Below, one piece after another: positions 8,719 through 17,070 of a stretch of 64,000 nt of DNA. A program made the position numbers and the translations under genes. The stretch covers positions 206,094-270,093 of the forward strand of contig NZ_AOGW02000008.1 in NCBI RefSeq assembly GCF_000332495.1, written 5' to 3'. The notes beneath the pieces were generated by a model. It saw nothing but the letters and a program-made list of their open reading frames with translations. It searched no databases and was not told where the DNA came from. Source of the DNA: Leptospira terpstrae serovar Hualin str. LT 11-33 = ATCC 700639 (GTDB lineage Bacteria; Spirochaetota; Leptospiria; Leptospirales; Leptospiraceae). Position 1 is the stretch's first letter; every line of letters begins with the position of its first letter.

Positions 8719-9540
8719 ATGGTTCGTAAGTTACTACCTGTTTTTTTCTTTCTATTCACTAGTGCTCTGTTTTCTGAATCCCCTTGGGGAAGTTCCATCC
8801 AAAAGGGATTCGAAACGGCAAAACAAGACAAAAAGTATATCATAGTCGATGTATTTGCAGATTGGTGCACTTATTGTTTGGTTTTAGAAAAAGAGATTTT
8901 TCCGGATCCTGAAGTCAGCAGAATATTAGATAGCTTCGTAAGAGTTAGGTTAGATGGGGAAGAATTTCCCAATCTAAGAAAAAAATACAATATAGAAGGA
9001 TACCCTACGATTCTTTTTTTAGACGGAGACGGAAACTATGTAACAAAGATTTCTGGACTTGCTACAAAAGAAGATATATTGGGTGTTTCCAAACGAATCC
9101 TCCAAGAACCAAACTTAGAATCCTATCTCAAAACAGAACTTAGGCGGAATCTAAGTAGCCCAGACATACATTTTCGTTTGGGATTATTATACTTCCAGAG
9201 TAAAGATTATGAAAAAGCGGAGTTTCAATTCACAGAAACCATTCAAAAATCCAAATCCTTCCCTATTTTGAAAGAAAATGCACATTTTAATTTAAACTTA
9301 GTCAAATCGATTTATGGATCCAAAGAATCTGCAGTAAAATCTTGGAAAGAATATTTGGAATTGTATCCAACATCTAGTCGCAAAACTACCGCTAAATTGT
9401 ATTATGGACTGACATTAAAGGATGCGGGGGAATCAAAACTTGCAAAAACAATTCTTACCGAAATTAAGCCGCAATTAACCACTGAAACCGATAAATCAAT
9501 GTGTAATGAAGCGTTGTCTGAAATAGAAAGAGGATTTTAG
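8719..9540 (+). CDS. exported thioredoxin-fold protein with TPR-like C-terminus
   Basis: 273 residues. Residues 1-20 form a signal peptide ending SALFSES. The thioredoxin-like domain (about 25-135) has the active-site motif WCTYC (Cys50, Cys53) and a cis-proline segment EGYPTILFLDGDG, as in the DsbD-gamma/DUF255-like family. Residues ~145-270 read as helical TPR repeats (FRLGLLYFQSKDYEKAEFQF; AHFNLNLVKS; KLYYGLTLKDAGESKLA). Likely a periplasmic thiol-disulfide reductase or chaperone; the electron donor is unknown. It stands alone between two oppositely oriented genes. The ATG has only a GAGG directly abutting it, so initiation may be weak. Confidence 0.85.
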   Translation: MVRKLLPVFFFLFTSALFSESPWGSSIQKGFETAKQDKKYIIVDVFADWCTYCLVLEKEIFPDPEVSRILDSFVRVRLDGEEFPNLRKKYNIEGYPTILFLDGDGNYVTKISGLATKEDILGVSKRILQEPNLESYLKTELRRNLSSPDIHFRLGLLYFQSKDYEKAEFQFTETIQKSKSFPILKENAHFNLNLVKSIYGSKESAVKSWKEYLELYPTSSRKTTAKLYYGLTLKDAGESKLAKTILTEIKPQLTTETDKSMCNEALSEIERGF

Positions 9541-9572
9541 TCCAACCAAAGTTCCCTCAGGTTGGACTAAAA
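9534..9572. repeat. 13-bp perfect stem-loop between convergent genes
   Basis: TTTTAGTCCAACC-type arm (9535-9547), a 12-nt loop and GGTTGGACTAAAA (9560-9572) form a perfect stem that includes the stop codon of the thioredoxin-like gene and lies next to the ugd stop. On neither strand is the stem followed by a T-tract outside the stem, so it is not a textbook intrinsic terminator. It could still act as a 3'-end stabiliser or bidirectional transcription barrier. Confidence 0.6.
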
Positions 9573-9575
9573 AGA

Positions 9576-10880
9576 TTATCTGTTACCGATTGAATAATAG
9601 GTAAAACCTAACTCTTGCATTAGAGTTGGTTTGTATTGGTTTCTTCCATCAAAGATAAGGGGAGATTTTAATAGCGATTTAATTTTATTAAAGTCAGGTT
9701 CCCTGAATTCTCGCCATTCTGTTAAGAGTAACATAGCATCGGCGCCTTGAAGTGCCGAATATGCATCTTTTTTATATTCTACTTTTCCATCAAAATAATA
9801 CTTCGAAGTTTCCGCAGCAGCCGGATCAAACACTTGGATTTTGGCGCCATTTTTATGTAGCTCATAAATCAGAGGAATGGATGGAGCTTCTCGCATATCA
9901 TCTGTTCCTGGTTTAAATGCTAACCCCCAAATTCCGAAAGTTTTTCCTTTCATATCAGTTGAATTGAAATGTTCAAATATTTTATCTGTTAAACGAGTTT
10001 TTTGTTTTTCGTTTACATCTTCAACGGATTGAATGATATGCATGGGAGCTTTGACTTCTTCTGCAGTACGAAGAAGTGCTCTTACATCTTTTGGAAAACA
10101 TGATCCGCCATATCCAATCCCAGCATACAAAAACTGACGTCCGATTCTAGAATCTGTTCCCATCCCTTTTCTAACATCATCATAGTTAGCACCAAGTGCA
10201 TCACAAAGATTTGCGATTTCATTCACAAAGGAAATCTTTGTGGCAAGGAATGCATTACAGGCATACTTAGTAAGTTCAGCAGACCGAATGCTCATTGTAA
10301 TGATAGGATTTCCATTGAGAACAAAAGGAGAATAGAGTTCGCTCATTTTTTTAGCGGCTTTTTCTGATTCAGCACCAATGACAACGCGCTCTGGTCGCAT
10401 AAAGTCATCGATTGCCGCACCTTCTTTTAGAAATTCAGGATTCGAAACAACATCAAACGGGTGTTTTGTGTTTTTTGCAATAATTGCTTTGACTTGGTCT
10501 GCAGTTCCCACTGGAACTGTTGATTTATCAACGATGATTTTATAACCGTTCATTGCTTTACCGACTTCTTCTGCTACAGCAAAAACAAATCGTAAATCAG
10601 CAGATCCGTTATCGGAGGTCGGAGTACCTACTGCGATGAAAACAAACTCAGAAGACTCAACCCCTTCCTTTAAAGAAGTAGAAAAATGGAGTCTTCCTTC
10701 TTTGTGGTTTCGTTCCACAAGTTCGGAGAGCCCAGGTTCATAGATGGGAATGATCCCTTGTTTTAAGTCACTGATTTTCTTTTCGTCTTTATCAATACAA
10801 ATAACTTCATTGCCATATTCAGCAAAACAGGTTCCTGCAACGAGGCCTACATATCCGGTTCCGACCACACAAACTTTCAT
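9576..10880 (-). CDS. ugd: UDP-glucose 6-dehydrogenase
   Basis: 434 residues, usual length. N-terminal NAD-binding motif VVGTGYVGLVAGTCFAEYG (5-23); EPGLSELV; VGTPTSDNGSADL; STVPVGTAD; NPEFLKEGAAIDDFMRPERV. The catalytic cysteine lies in GIGYGGSCFPKDVRAL near residue 260, and FDPAA/WREF sequences mark the C-terminal UDP-binding domain. Reaction: UDP-glucose + 2 NAD+ to UDP-glucuronate, a precursor for envelope polysaccharides. It lies 45 nt downstream of the Wzt/Wzm exporter genes on the same strand, in line with supplying sugar for the exported glycan. A GGAAATCCT ribosome site precedes the ATG. Confidence 0.95.
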   Translation of the reverse strand: MKVCVVGTGYVGLVAGTCFAEYGNEVICIDKDEKKISDLKQGIIPIYEPGLSELVERNHKEGRLHFSTSLKEGVESSEFVFIAVGTPTSDNGSADLRFVFAVAEEVGKAMNGYKIIVDKSTVPVGTADQVKAIIAKNTKHPFDVVSNPEFLKEGAAIDDFMRPERVVIGAESEKAAKKMSELYSPFVLNGNPIITMSIRSAELTKYACNAFLATKISFVNEIANLCDALGANYDDVRKGMGTDSRIGRQFLYAGIGYGGSCFPKDVRALLRTAEEVKAPMHIIQSVEDVNEKQKTRLTDKIFEHFNSTDMKGKTFGIWGLAFKPGTDDMREAPSIPLIYELHKNGAKIQVFDPAAAETSKYYFDGKVEYKKDAYSALQGADAMLLLTEWREFREPDFNKIKSLLKSPLIFDGRNQYKPTLMQELGFTYYSIGNR

Positions 10881-10925
10881 AGGATTTCCAGAATTTAGGT
10901 TTTTCCTTTGAGGGAAACTGTTTTT

Positions 10926-12128
10926 CTATTCTGATTTGGAAAGGGTTTGGAAGGCAAATTCCGTGGGTAAATGGCAAACTCCGACAAATTTTTCAACTTT
11001 TCCTCGTTCCACCTCAAAATCCAAAACAGATTCGCCCCAAAAATAGCTCCCTTCGATATGGGATTCGCCCTTATGGATGGAAATGCCTAGGCTGTATTTC
11101 CCATCGCTAAATTGAATGGGAAATTGGAATTCTACGACAGAACGTTCCGATTCTTTTATTGATAAATTTTGTTTACCTAAATGGTAGGAATTTGTTCCAA
11201 AAATTCGAATTCCTTTTTCGCTATCAATATGGAATCCAATGGTTCCGTCCGTTATTGATTTTTTTGTTTGGAATTCGATCCGGACTGTAACTTTGTCACC
11301 GAGAAAATGATGACGAGTTTCTACCCCTTTTTCGTTTCTTAAGGAAATATGAATGTCCTTTATGGATTCCGAAGTCAGCGAAGAAAATGAAGGTTCTAGG
11401 TTACCAGCTAACACATGCATATATTCTTCGATGGCTTGTTTTGGATTTCCATCAAATAACAAGTTCCCTTGATTGAGTAAGATAGCTCTTGTGCAGAAAT
11501 AGGAGATAAGTCCTAAATCATGACTCACAACTAAAATACAAGATCCAAGGTTTGAATATTCTTTGATTCTTTTCAGACATTTTTGTTGGAAACTCGCATC
11601 CCCGACAGCCAAGGCTTCATCAACAATTAAGATATCTGGACGTTTTGCAGTAGCAAGACTAAAGCCTAGTCGCATTGCCATTCCAGAACTATAATTCTTT
11701 AAAGGGGAATTTCGAAACTCTGTTAGCTCTGCAAATTCAAAAATAGAATTTGTGAGTTCTTTGATCTCAGAAGGTTTATAACCCCAAACAAGTCCATTGT
11801 AATAAACATTTTCTTCTCCAGAAAGTTCTGGATTGAAACCTACACTGAGTTCAAGAAGGGCACGAACCGATCCATTCACAATCAGGTTTCCCTTATCTTT
11901 ACTGATAACCCCAGTAATCAATTTAAGTAGTGTCGATTTTCCGGCGCCATTTCTGCCAATGATACCTAAGATTTCCCCTGATCCTACAGTTAGATTTAAC
12001 GAGCGCAAGGCGGTAAACTTAGAATCAATTCCAAAATATCCAAAACTAAGTCCTGCAAGGATTCGTTTCCAGGGTTTTGAAAATCCATGGTAGTCCTTAG
12101 AAAGATTTTCTAAAACAACAGAAGTCAT
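10926..12128 (-). CDS. wzt: polysaccharide/O-antigen ABC exporter ATPase with substrate-recognition tail
   Basis: 400 residues. The ABC domain (about 1-250) has Walker A GRNGAGKST (58-66), the signature YSSGMAMRLGFSLATA, Walker B ILIVDEALAVGD and a switch histidine in VVSHD. The spacing is that of the Wzt/TagH class. Residues ~255-390 form a beta-sandwich extension like the Wzt C-terminal domain, which in characterised systems recognises the modified end of the O-polysaccharide. It pairs with the permease encoded 5 nt upstream. Together they should export an undecaprenyl-linked glycan across the inner membrane. The ugd gene follows on the same strand. Confidence 0.9.
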   Translation of the reverse strand: MTSVVLENLSKDYHGFSKPWKRILAGLSFGYFGIDSKFTALRSLNLTVGSGEILGIIGRNGAGKSTLLKLITGVISKDKGNLIVNGSVRALLELSVGFNPELSGEENVYYNGLVWGYKPSEIKELTNSIFEFAELTEFRNSPLKNYSSGMAMRLGFSLATAKRPDILIVDEALAVGDASFQQKCLKRIKEYSNLGSCILVVSHDLGLISYFCTRAILLNQGNLLFDGNPKQAIEEYMHVLAGNLEPSFSSLTSESIKDIHISLRNEKGVETRHHFLGDKVTVRIEFQTKKSITDGTIGFHIDSEKGIRIFGTNSYHLGKQNLSIKESERSVVEFQFPIQFSDGKYSLGISIHKGESHIEGSYFWGESVLDFEVERGKVEKFVGVCHLPTEFAFQTLSKSE

Positions 12129-12133
12129 AAAAT

Positions 12134-12883
12134 TTAAAGATGATCCAAGATCACCGATTGAAATTTACGTTTGGCAAGTAAATAGACAAGGAAGAAAAAA
12201 AAGAGAAAAGGCAAAATTTGAATCCAATCAAACTGAGGAGTGTATCCTGGTATCACAGACGTACGAAAGATATCTAAAGGAATGGTAAACGGATTCAATC
12301 GGTTCCACTCTTTTAGATAACCCGTTGGATAATACAATACCGGGATCCCCCAAAATATAAGTTGGCTCACCAAACGGATCAAAGGTGAAATGTCTTTTAA
12401 TAGAATATTCAATCTCGAAAGATAATGCAGAAGTAACATCAAATAAAGACCAGAAAAAATTAAGATCAAATATCCGATGAAAACCCCAGATAGGTTTAAT
12501 TTTCCAGAATAAGCCAAATAAAAAAATACAGGGATGGATGTGACTAGGCTATGGATGAGAAATTGAACATAAGGAATCCATAAAAACAAATCGATCCCCA
12601 GACTGGATCGTTTGAGCAAACTACGGTTGTCTGTGAGAATTCCTGTACCACGAACGAGGAGTTCTTGGATGGGAATCCAATACAAAAGACCAGTTAAAAG
12701 ATAGGCTGTGAAGTCTTCCTGAGTGGATGGGTTTTTTAAATTGAGCACCAGGAAAACCAGTGCGTACAAACTGATGAGTACTAAATTTTGCAGGAACATC
12801 CAGGAGATGCCTAAAAAGGATCCTGCATATTGCAGAGCATAGTCACGCCGAACGAGAGCCCAAAGTATGGATACTTTCTCCAT
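12134..12883 (-). CDS. wzm: polysaccharide ABC exporter permease
   Basis: 249 residues with about six hydrophobic segments. The start, with RRDYALQYAGSFLGISWMFL, is the conserved amphipathic entry helix of ABC-2 type polysaccharide permeases (Wzm/TagG/KpsM). The C-terminal half has GIPVLYYPTGYLKEWNRLNPFTIPLDIFR, the family's NP-box region. Family function: forms the membrane channel for Wzt-driven export of O-antigen or a similar glycan. No good ribosome site is visible before the ATG at 12883, but a hairpin lies at 12898-12930 in the leader. Confidence 0.9.
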   Translation of the reverse strand: MEKVSILWALVRRDYALQYAGSFLGISWMFLQNLVLISLYALVFLVLNLKNPSTQEDFTAYLLTGLLYWIPIQELLVRGTGILTDNRSLLKRSSLGIDLFLWIPYVQFLIHSLVTSIPVFFYLAYSGKLNLSGVFIGYLILIFSGLYLMLLLHYLSRLNILLKDISPLIRLVSQLIFWGIPVLYYPTGYLKEWNRLNPFTIPLDIFRTSVIPGYTPQFDWIQILPFLFFFFLVYLLAKRKFQSVILDHL

Positions 12884-12897
12884 ACTTTGATTGTCGG

Positions 12898-12930
12898 CCT
12901 GTGGCTCCCAGTTCTAGACCGGAAGCCAGG
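12898..12930 (-). promoter_or_regulatory. hairpin in the leader of the wzm-wzt operon
   Basis: On the minus strand TGGCTTCC (12928-12921) can pair with GGGAGCCA (12909-12902), with one G-U pair and an 11-nt loop; flanking CC/GG bases extend it. It lies between the stop of the small upstream gene and the wzm ATG. No T-tract follows, so it is more likely a leader structure than a terminator. Confidence 0.35.
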
Positions 12931-12939
12931 ATTTTGGAA

Positions 12940-13155
12940 CTACATCCTTTTCAGGTTCTTTTGGCCAAGATCAGAAAGACCGGGGGATACCCATTCTCCG
13001 TTCTGAACCACTTCCCCTTGGAAGGCTTCCATTAGATATTCTTCAAAGGTCTTCCCAGTTTGGTTCTGGGAAAATCCCTTTTTCGGACCTTGCCCTGCGA
13101 GGCCTTGGTCTTTGTGGCGGTTGTAAGCGGGTTGTTGGATGGATCGAACGATCAT
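12940..13155 (-). CDS. small hypothetical protein (71 aa)
   Basis: 71 residues, polar, with no signal peptide or membrane helix. The ATG at 13155 has a very good GGGGAGG ribosome site, which supports real translation. The sequence is Gln/Gly-rich at the start (QQPAYNRHKDQGLAGQGPKK) with a short amphipathic helix FEEYLMEAFQGEVV in the middle. I do not recognise a family. It is upstream of the wzm-wzt-ugd genes on the same strand, separated by 56 nt containing a hairpin, and divergent from the 13432 gene. Confidence 0.6.
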   Translation of the reverse strand: MIVRSIQQPAYNRHKDQGLAGQGPKKGFSQNQTGKTFEEYLMEAFQGEVVQNGEWVSPGLSDLGQKNLKRM

Positions 13156-13237
13156 AGGTTTTTCCTCCCCGTCATCTTTTTAGACGACATAAAACTAAAA
13201 AATAATACCAATAATATACTAAACGCTTGTTTACACT

Positions 13238-13260
13238 ACTTAACATATGAGAAGTTAAGT
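13238..13260. promoter_or_regulatory. inverted repeat in divergent promoter region
   Basis: ACTTAAC (13238-13244) and GTTAAGT (13254-13260) form a perfect 7-bp inverted repeat with a 9-nt AT-rich spacer. It lies in the AT-rich interval between the divergent genes at 13155 (minus) and 13365/13432 (plus), with a TATATA-type sequence about 35 nt to its right. The geometry fits an operator for a dimeric regulator, but no regulator is identified. Confidence 0.4.
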
Positions 13261-13364
13261 CAATATTTTTTTCACGTTTCTATCGGTTTCTATATATAAA
13301 TTTAGCATTCCTCTGGGACAAAACCCGCCCCCAAATGGATTTTTTTTAATGGGAGGTTAAGAAT

Positions 13365-13508
13365 ATGTCCCTTTCTAAAAAAAAGCAACCGGACTTAGGG
13401 CAAAAAAACAAAATTTTAAACCCCAATCCTGGTGGATTGGCAGAAAATTGGGGTAATTTTGTGGATTTCTCTCGTACAGACTCTGAATGCTGTAGAGAAA
13501 ACGCCTGA
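13365..13508 (+). CDS. candidate 47-codon leader ORF overlapping the next gene's start
   Basis: ATG at 13365 is preceded by TGGGAGG at ideal distance, the best ribosome site in this interval. The frame reads 47 codons (starting MSLSKKKQPDLGQKNK) to TGA at 13506. It overlaps the first 25 codons of the 522-residue ORF in another frame. The downstream ORF has only a GTG start without a ribosome site, so the small ORF may be a translational-coupling leader. A sequencing frameshift is less likely, because the downstream frame has a stop at 13417 between the two starts. Confidence 0.4.
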   Translation: MSLSKKKQPDLGQKNKILNPNPGGLAENWGNFVDFSRTDSECCRENA

Positions 13509-15000
13509 CCAGGTTTCGGTTCCCCAACTTTTACAAGCAGGATTTCCCCCTCATTTGGCTGCTACTTGGAAAACAAAGGCCAAACTATCCCCAGAAAAAT
13601 TCTTAGAATGGAAAAGGTCGCTAAAAGGAAAAGAAGCAAACCTTGTTTCGAGAGTTTGGAAAGAACAGGAAATTAACTTATATACCAGCAAACAACGGTT
13701 TCATGGCAATGATTCACCAAATTCAAAATCCTTTAAATATGCAAAAGATATAAAATCCAAAGACATCCCAACCAAGTCTCTAGAAGGTTCCGATTCACTG
13801 TATGAACTATTTTTGGGAATGAGTTACCAAAACTTGGATGTCAGGTATTTGCCAAGGAAGGAAAAAAACCATTCCTCTCTGTTTATCGGTGGGAGGGGAA
13901 AAGGGCAAATTTGGATTTTGGAAAAACGTGATGAAGACCTCTCCTACGGAGCCAATCTCACCTCCCAACAGTTTCGATTTACTTCCGGGAGTCGTTACAA
14001 ACCCATCCCCCATTTTTATTTTGCCAAAGATCCAAATTTCTATTCACAACTTGAAAGAACGGATTCACCCCTCCCCCAACCCATTTTACAATCCCATTTT
14101 TTTGGCTACAGGTTTCTTAAAGAAGGAAAGGAATACGAATGGGGAATCTATCATGCGAATGCATTTTCTGTCTATCCTGGAATTTACTTTGTATCACCAA
14201 ACAAATCTTATTCGGCAGTTTGGTCAGCAGGAGAAAACAAGTCCAGCTTCTATATCAATGACAATTGGAATTCCAAAGACTGGGGAAACCATAGAGTTCA
14301 GTCAGAGTCCATATTGAATCAAAAGGAATCTGTTGGTTTTTTTTATTTAAAATCAGAATCTCCCGAATCCAAATACTTTTTAGATGCAACTGTTTACAGA
14401 GACTCCCCTTTGTTATATGGAGTGGTTTCGCCTTCAGAAGTGCGGCCAGAAATTCCACAAATTTTAGGTTACACTCGTGGAAGTTTTAAACACTTCCTTG
14501 GTTTTGAATATTTAAATTCCTTAGAAGGCCATCGAAAGGAAAGTGGAAGGTCGGGATTTTTTCCTTTCTTTCTATCCGAATGGGGGAACCTACTCTACCG
14601 TTATCGAGAGTACAACGAATCGGGGAATTACCAATGGAATGAAATTGGTCGAGCCGCCTTTTATGAATGGAGAAAGGAAAAAGCCGTTGTGTCTTTTGGA
14701 TTTGAAGCTAGAGAGAATGGAGGACAGTGGGAAGGGAAACTTGCCATCCCCATAGATAATGGAAACTTACTCGAATTCAGTGCGATTTTCCGAGAAGGCC
14801 AACCAAAAACCAGGGCTTGGTTTGAAAACTGGACCTATGCAACTGACTTTAATATCAACCTAACCGATAGAGCGGAAATCATCAAACTGAAATGGGTAAG
14901 TCCCTTTATCTCATTAAACGTAAGTTATTCGGAAAAAGAAAATGATCCAAATCCCATTTTATTTATTAATTTTCAGTTATTACAAAAAATTGATTTTTAG
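13432..15000 (+). CDS. exported protein of unknown function, probable outer-membrane beta-barrel
   Basis: 522 residues from a GTG codon at 13432. Residues 1-20 make a signal peptide (IGVILWISLVQTLNA, cleavage before VEKTP). Residues ~28-70 resemble a helix-hairpin segment (LLQAGFPPHLAATWKTKAKLSPEKF). The remainder is rich in alternating aromatic/polar strands (KSKAVWSAGEN-like, SFYINDNWNSKDWG, LEFSAIFREGQPK), as in outer-membrane barrels, and the protein ends LLQKIDF with a terminal aromatic residue, typical of barrel assembly signals. No named family is recognised. The next upstream in-frame codon run is blocked by TAA at 13417, so GTG 13432 is the furthest possible start. It converges with, and overlaps by 4 nt, the minus-strand gene ending at 14997. 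Confidence 0.65.
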   Translation: MDWQKIGVILWISLVQTLNAVEKTPDQVSVPQLLQAGFPPHLAATWKTKAKLSPEKFLEWKRSLKGKEANLVSRVWKEQEINLYTSKQRFHGNDSPNSKSFKYAKDIKSKDIPTKSLEGSDSLYELFLGMSYQNLDVRYLPRKEKNHSSLFIGGRGKGQIWILEKRDEDLSYGANLTSQQFRFTSGSRYKPIPHFYFAKDPNFYSQLERTDSPLPQPILQSHFFGYRFLKEGKEYEWGIYHANAFSVYPGIYFVSPNKSYSAVWSAGENKSSFYINDNWNSKDWGNHRVQSESILNQKESVGFFYLKSESPESKYFLDATVYRDSPLLYGVVSPSEVRPEIPQILGYTRGSFKHFLGFEYLNSLEGHRKESGRSGFFPFFLSEWGNLLYRYREYNESGNYQWNEIGRAAFYEWRKEKAVVSFGFEARENGGQWEGKLAIPIDNGNLLEFSAIFREGQPKTRAWFENWTYATDFNINLTDRAEIIKLKWVSPFISLNVSYSEKENDPNPILFINFQLLQKIDF

Positions 15001-15494
15001 TAGAGGAGATCATCTGTTCGAACTTCTATGTATTCTTTTAATTTAAAAATAGGAACCGATTGTTTATCTACAAATTCTTTGGGCTCTGCTGGAAGTTTTT
15101 TGGGAGTGGGTAGAGAAGATCGTTTTCCTCTTTCATCTATAGAATAAAAATAATATCCTATCCACTCACCTTTCACACGGTAAGGATTTCCAGGAAACAA
15201 ATCTTTTACAAAAAATTCAGCATCCAAATCAAATTTATTCCTTCTATACCGGTAATGGATTTCATCTCCATTTAAGTCATAAAAAACAACAAAATCCCCC
15301 TGTTTCCCTTTATAAAACAACTTCCATTCTAAAGGAAAGATTCCTGATTTTTGAAATTCTGATTTCCCGTCTAAGATTCGTTTTTCGGAACGAGGAAGGG
15401 GGCCTGTGTATCTTCCGTCCTCTTCTGAAAAAAGGGATATGGTAACAAAAATAGAGCAAAAGAGGAGGATGGAAACAAAAACCTTAAAATTCAT
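14997..15494 (-). CDS. exported hypothetical protein
   Basis: 165 residues. Residues 1-23 are a signal peptide (FVSILLFCSIFVTISLFSEE). The mature part is a compact, charged beta-rich domain: FYDLNGDEIHYRYRRNKFDL, YRVKGEWIGYYFYSIDERGK. The pattern looks like a small periplasmic or surface domain, but no family is recognised. Its ATG overlaps the stop of the HEAT-repeat gene by 4 nt, so the two are translationally coupled and may act in the same compartment. The 3' end abuts the convergent 522-residue gene. Confidence 0.65.
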   Translation of the reverse strand: MNFKVFVSILLFCSIFVTISLFSEEDGRYTGPLPRSEKRILDGKSEFQKSGIFPLEWKLFYKGKQGDFVVFYDLNGDEIHYRYRRNKFDLDAEFFVKDLFPGNPYRVKGEWIGYYFYSIDERGKRSSLPTPKKLPAEPKEFVDKQSVPIFKLKEYIEVRTDDLLY

Positions 15495-16639
15495 TTGGGT
15501 TCTTCTTCTGGTTTTTCCTCAGTAGACTTTTCCTCTTCCACAGGACTGTCTTTTCCATTGATTTGGTCGATGGCTTTTTTGGCAGCTTTCTGTACTTTGG
15601 GACTTGGGTCACGGTCACGTTTGTATTCTAAAAGTTCTAATGCTTTGGGATCTTTTAAACTGCCCATAAATTCAATCGCACGAAGTCGCACCATACTATC
15701 ATCGTCACGGGCAAATTCATTCAATTCCTGGAATACTTCTTTGTCACCCATAGTCACAAGGGCACCAATCGCATAAATCTTCAATGACTGGGCTTTTTTG
15801 GCATCCAACTTGCCGGCAGTTTTTTTTAGGGAGTCCAAAAGTTCATATAACTTTGGTTTGGCGTTTTCAGACTTCAACTTACCAAGTGTATTCATCGAAT
15901 AACATCTTAAAGTTGTGGGTTGGATTTCATCAAAGGCAACTTCCATAAGGGCCGATTCTGCCTCAGAATACAAAACGGTTCCAAAGTATAAGGCAATTTG
16001 TCCACGCATATCTGCATTATTGAACTTTTCCCGAAATTTGGTTTCTAAAAAAGGTGCTGCCACTTTTCCTTCCGGTAAGTCGGCTAAGGCCGTGATGTAC
16101 AAACTGAGGGAATTGGAATTTTTTGTGAAATCTTCCTTTTTTACTTTTTCCAATAAGGGATTTGTCGCTTCCGCTAATTTCATTTTTTTGGCAGAAGTAA
16201 CTGCTTGTTTGGCGACATCTTCATTCGAATCTTCAAAAAGTGTGATGATGGTTTCTTTGTTTTCCTTTAGATCCAAATCACCTATGGTTTTTAAGAGGAC
16301 AATTTTCATCCCCATATCTTTTTCTGATTTTAATTGTTCCCCAATGAGTATATAGAGTTCACCCGCACTCTCTTTGGGAAAACGAGTTAGCTCACCTAAC
16401 GCTTGTTTTCTCTCTTGGCTTGTGCCATAACGAATGATTTTGGAAAGAACATCTTTTTTTTTGGAAATTTGTTCGGGAGTGAGTTCTTTCTCTTTTCCAA
16501 ACACTGGAGAAAGAGAAAGAAAAATCAGTATTAGGAAGATAGAAAGGTTTTTACTGCTGCTGAGATTCCAATTCGATGATGCGACGGTTGAGAGCCTGGA
16601 TGAGGTGTTGGTTTTCCAAATTCTGCCGAAACTTATCAA
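15491..16639 (-). CDS. exported HEAT-repeat protein (start uncertain)
   Basis: The frame encodes a signal peptide ([19 protein letters not shown]) followed by about 330 residues of helical HEAT/PBS-type repeats ([40 protein letters not shown]) and an acidic Glu/Lys/Pro-rich tail. HEAT repeats are protein-binding scaffolds; the partner is unknown. The start is a puzzle: the frame runs upstream inside the response-regulator gene, and between that gene's stop (16551) and the signal peptide there is no ATG, GTG or TTG. The nearest conventional codon that keeps the signal peptide is TTG at 16639, 89 nt inside the upstream gene; a GTG at 16504 would remove the signal. The coordinates use the TTG. 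The stop overlaps the next gene by 4 nt. Confidence 0.7.
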   Translation of the reverse strand: MISFGRIWKTNTSSRLSTVASSNWNLSSSKNLSIFLILIFLSLSPVFGKEKELTPEQISKKKDVLSKIIRYGTSQERKQALGELTRFPKESAGELYILIGEQLKSEKDMGMKIVLLKTIGDLDLKENKETIITLFEDSNEDVAKQAVTSAKKMKLAEATNPLLEKVKKEDFTKNSNSLSLYITALADLPEGKVAAPFLETKFREKFNNADMRGQIALYFGTVLYSEAESALMEVAFDEIQPTTLRCYSMNTLGKLKSENAKPKLYELLDSLKKTAGKLDAKKAQSLKIYAIGALVTMGDKEVFQELNEFARDDDSMVRLRAIEFMGSLKDPKALELLEYKRDRDPSPKVQKAAKKAIDQINGKDSPVEEEKSTEEKPEEEPK

Positions 16640-17021
16640 GTAGGTCTTTGATGTCTTTGGATAGTTCGTCAATGTTCCAAGGTTTTTCGACATACCGACT
16701 GAGTCCCCCGTTATTAATGGCATAGATTGCAGAATCAAGTCCCGCCTGACCGGTGAGTAGGATTTTGATCGCATCCGGAAGTCGGTGGTGTACCTGCTCC
16801 AAAAATCGATCCCCTTTCATTCCAGGCATCACTTGGTCAGAAACAATCAACTCTACGATGTCGTTGCTACTGATGATTTCGTCGATGAGGGAAAGTGCTT
16901 CTTCGGCACTACTTGCGGTCTCGATGATATGAGATTCGCCAAATCGAGCCAGAAGTTGTTCTGCAAGCGTTTCCAATACCGATACTTCATCATCGACACA
17001 TATAATATAACCTTTACTCAT
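16551..17021 (-). CDS. response regulator, receiver domain with short coiled tail
   Basis: 156 residues. A CheY-like receiver occupies 1-125: acidic pair in CVDDE, phosphoacceptor aspartate in [14 protein letters not shown], threonine in ILLTGQA and lysine in [11 protein letters not shown]. The KPW motif is common in receivers paired with HD-GYP or phosphatase partners. Residues ~126-156 are a Gln-rich helical tail, with no output domain. Family function: phosphorylation-dependent switch. A strong GGAAAGGG ribosome site precedes the ATG at 17021. Its end overlaps the frame of the HEAT-repeat gene. The cognate kinase is not adjacent. Confidence 0.88.
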   Translation of the reverse strand: MSKGYIICVDDEVSVLETLAEQLLARFGESHIIETASSAEEALSLIDEIISSNDIVELIVSDQVMPGMKGDRFLEQVHHRLPDAIKILLTGQAGLDSAIYAINNGGLSRYVEKPWNIDELSKDIKDLLDKFRQNLENQHLIQALNRRIIELESQQQ

Positions 17022-17070
17022 TTGGGACCCTTTCCTTGGAACGATACAACCTTAGTTCTTTTATGTCGAT

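Noticed and set aside
8555..8845. 96-codon ORF overlapping hisE and the thioredoxin-like gene
   Set aside because: It runs antisense to hisE and out of frame with the signal-peptide-bearing thioredoxin gene; no ribosome site.
13365..15000. Programmed frameshift joining the 47-codon leader to the barrel protein
   Set aside because: A stop at 13417 in the downstream frame and the absence of a slippery run after it make a fusion unlikely; coupling is simpler.
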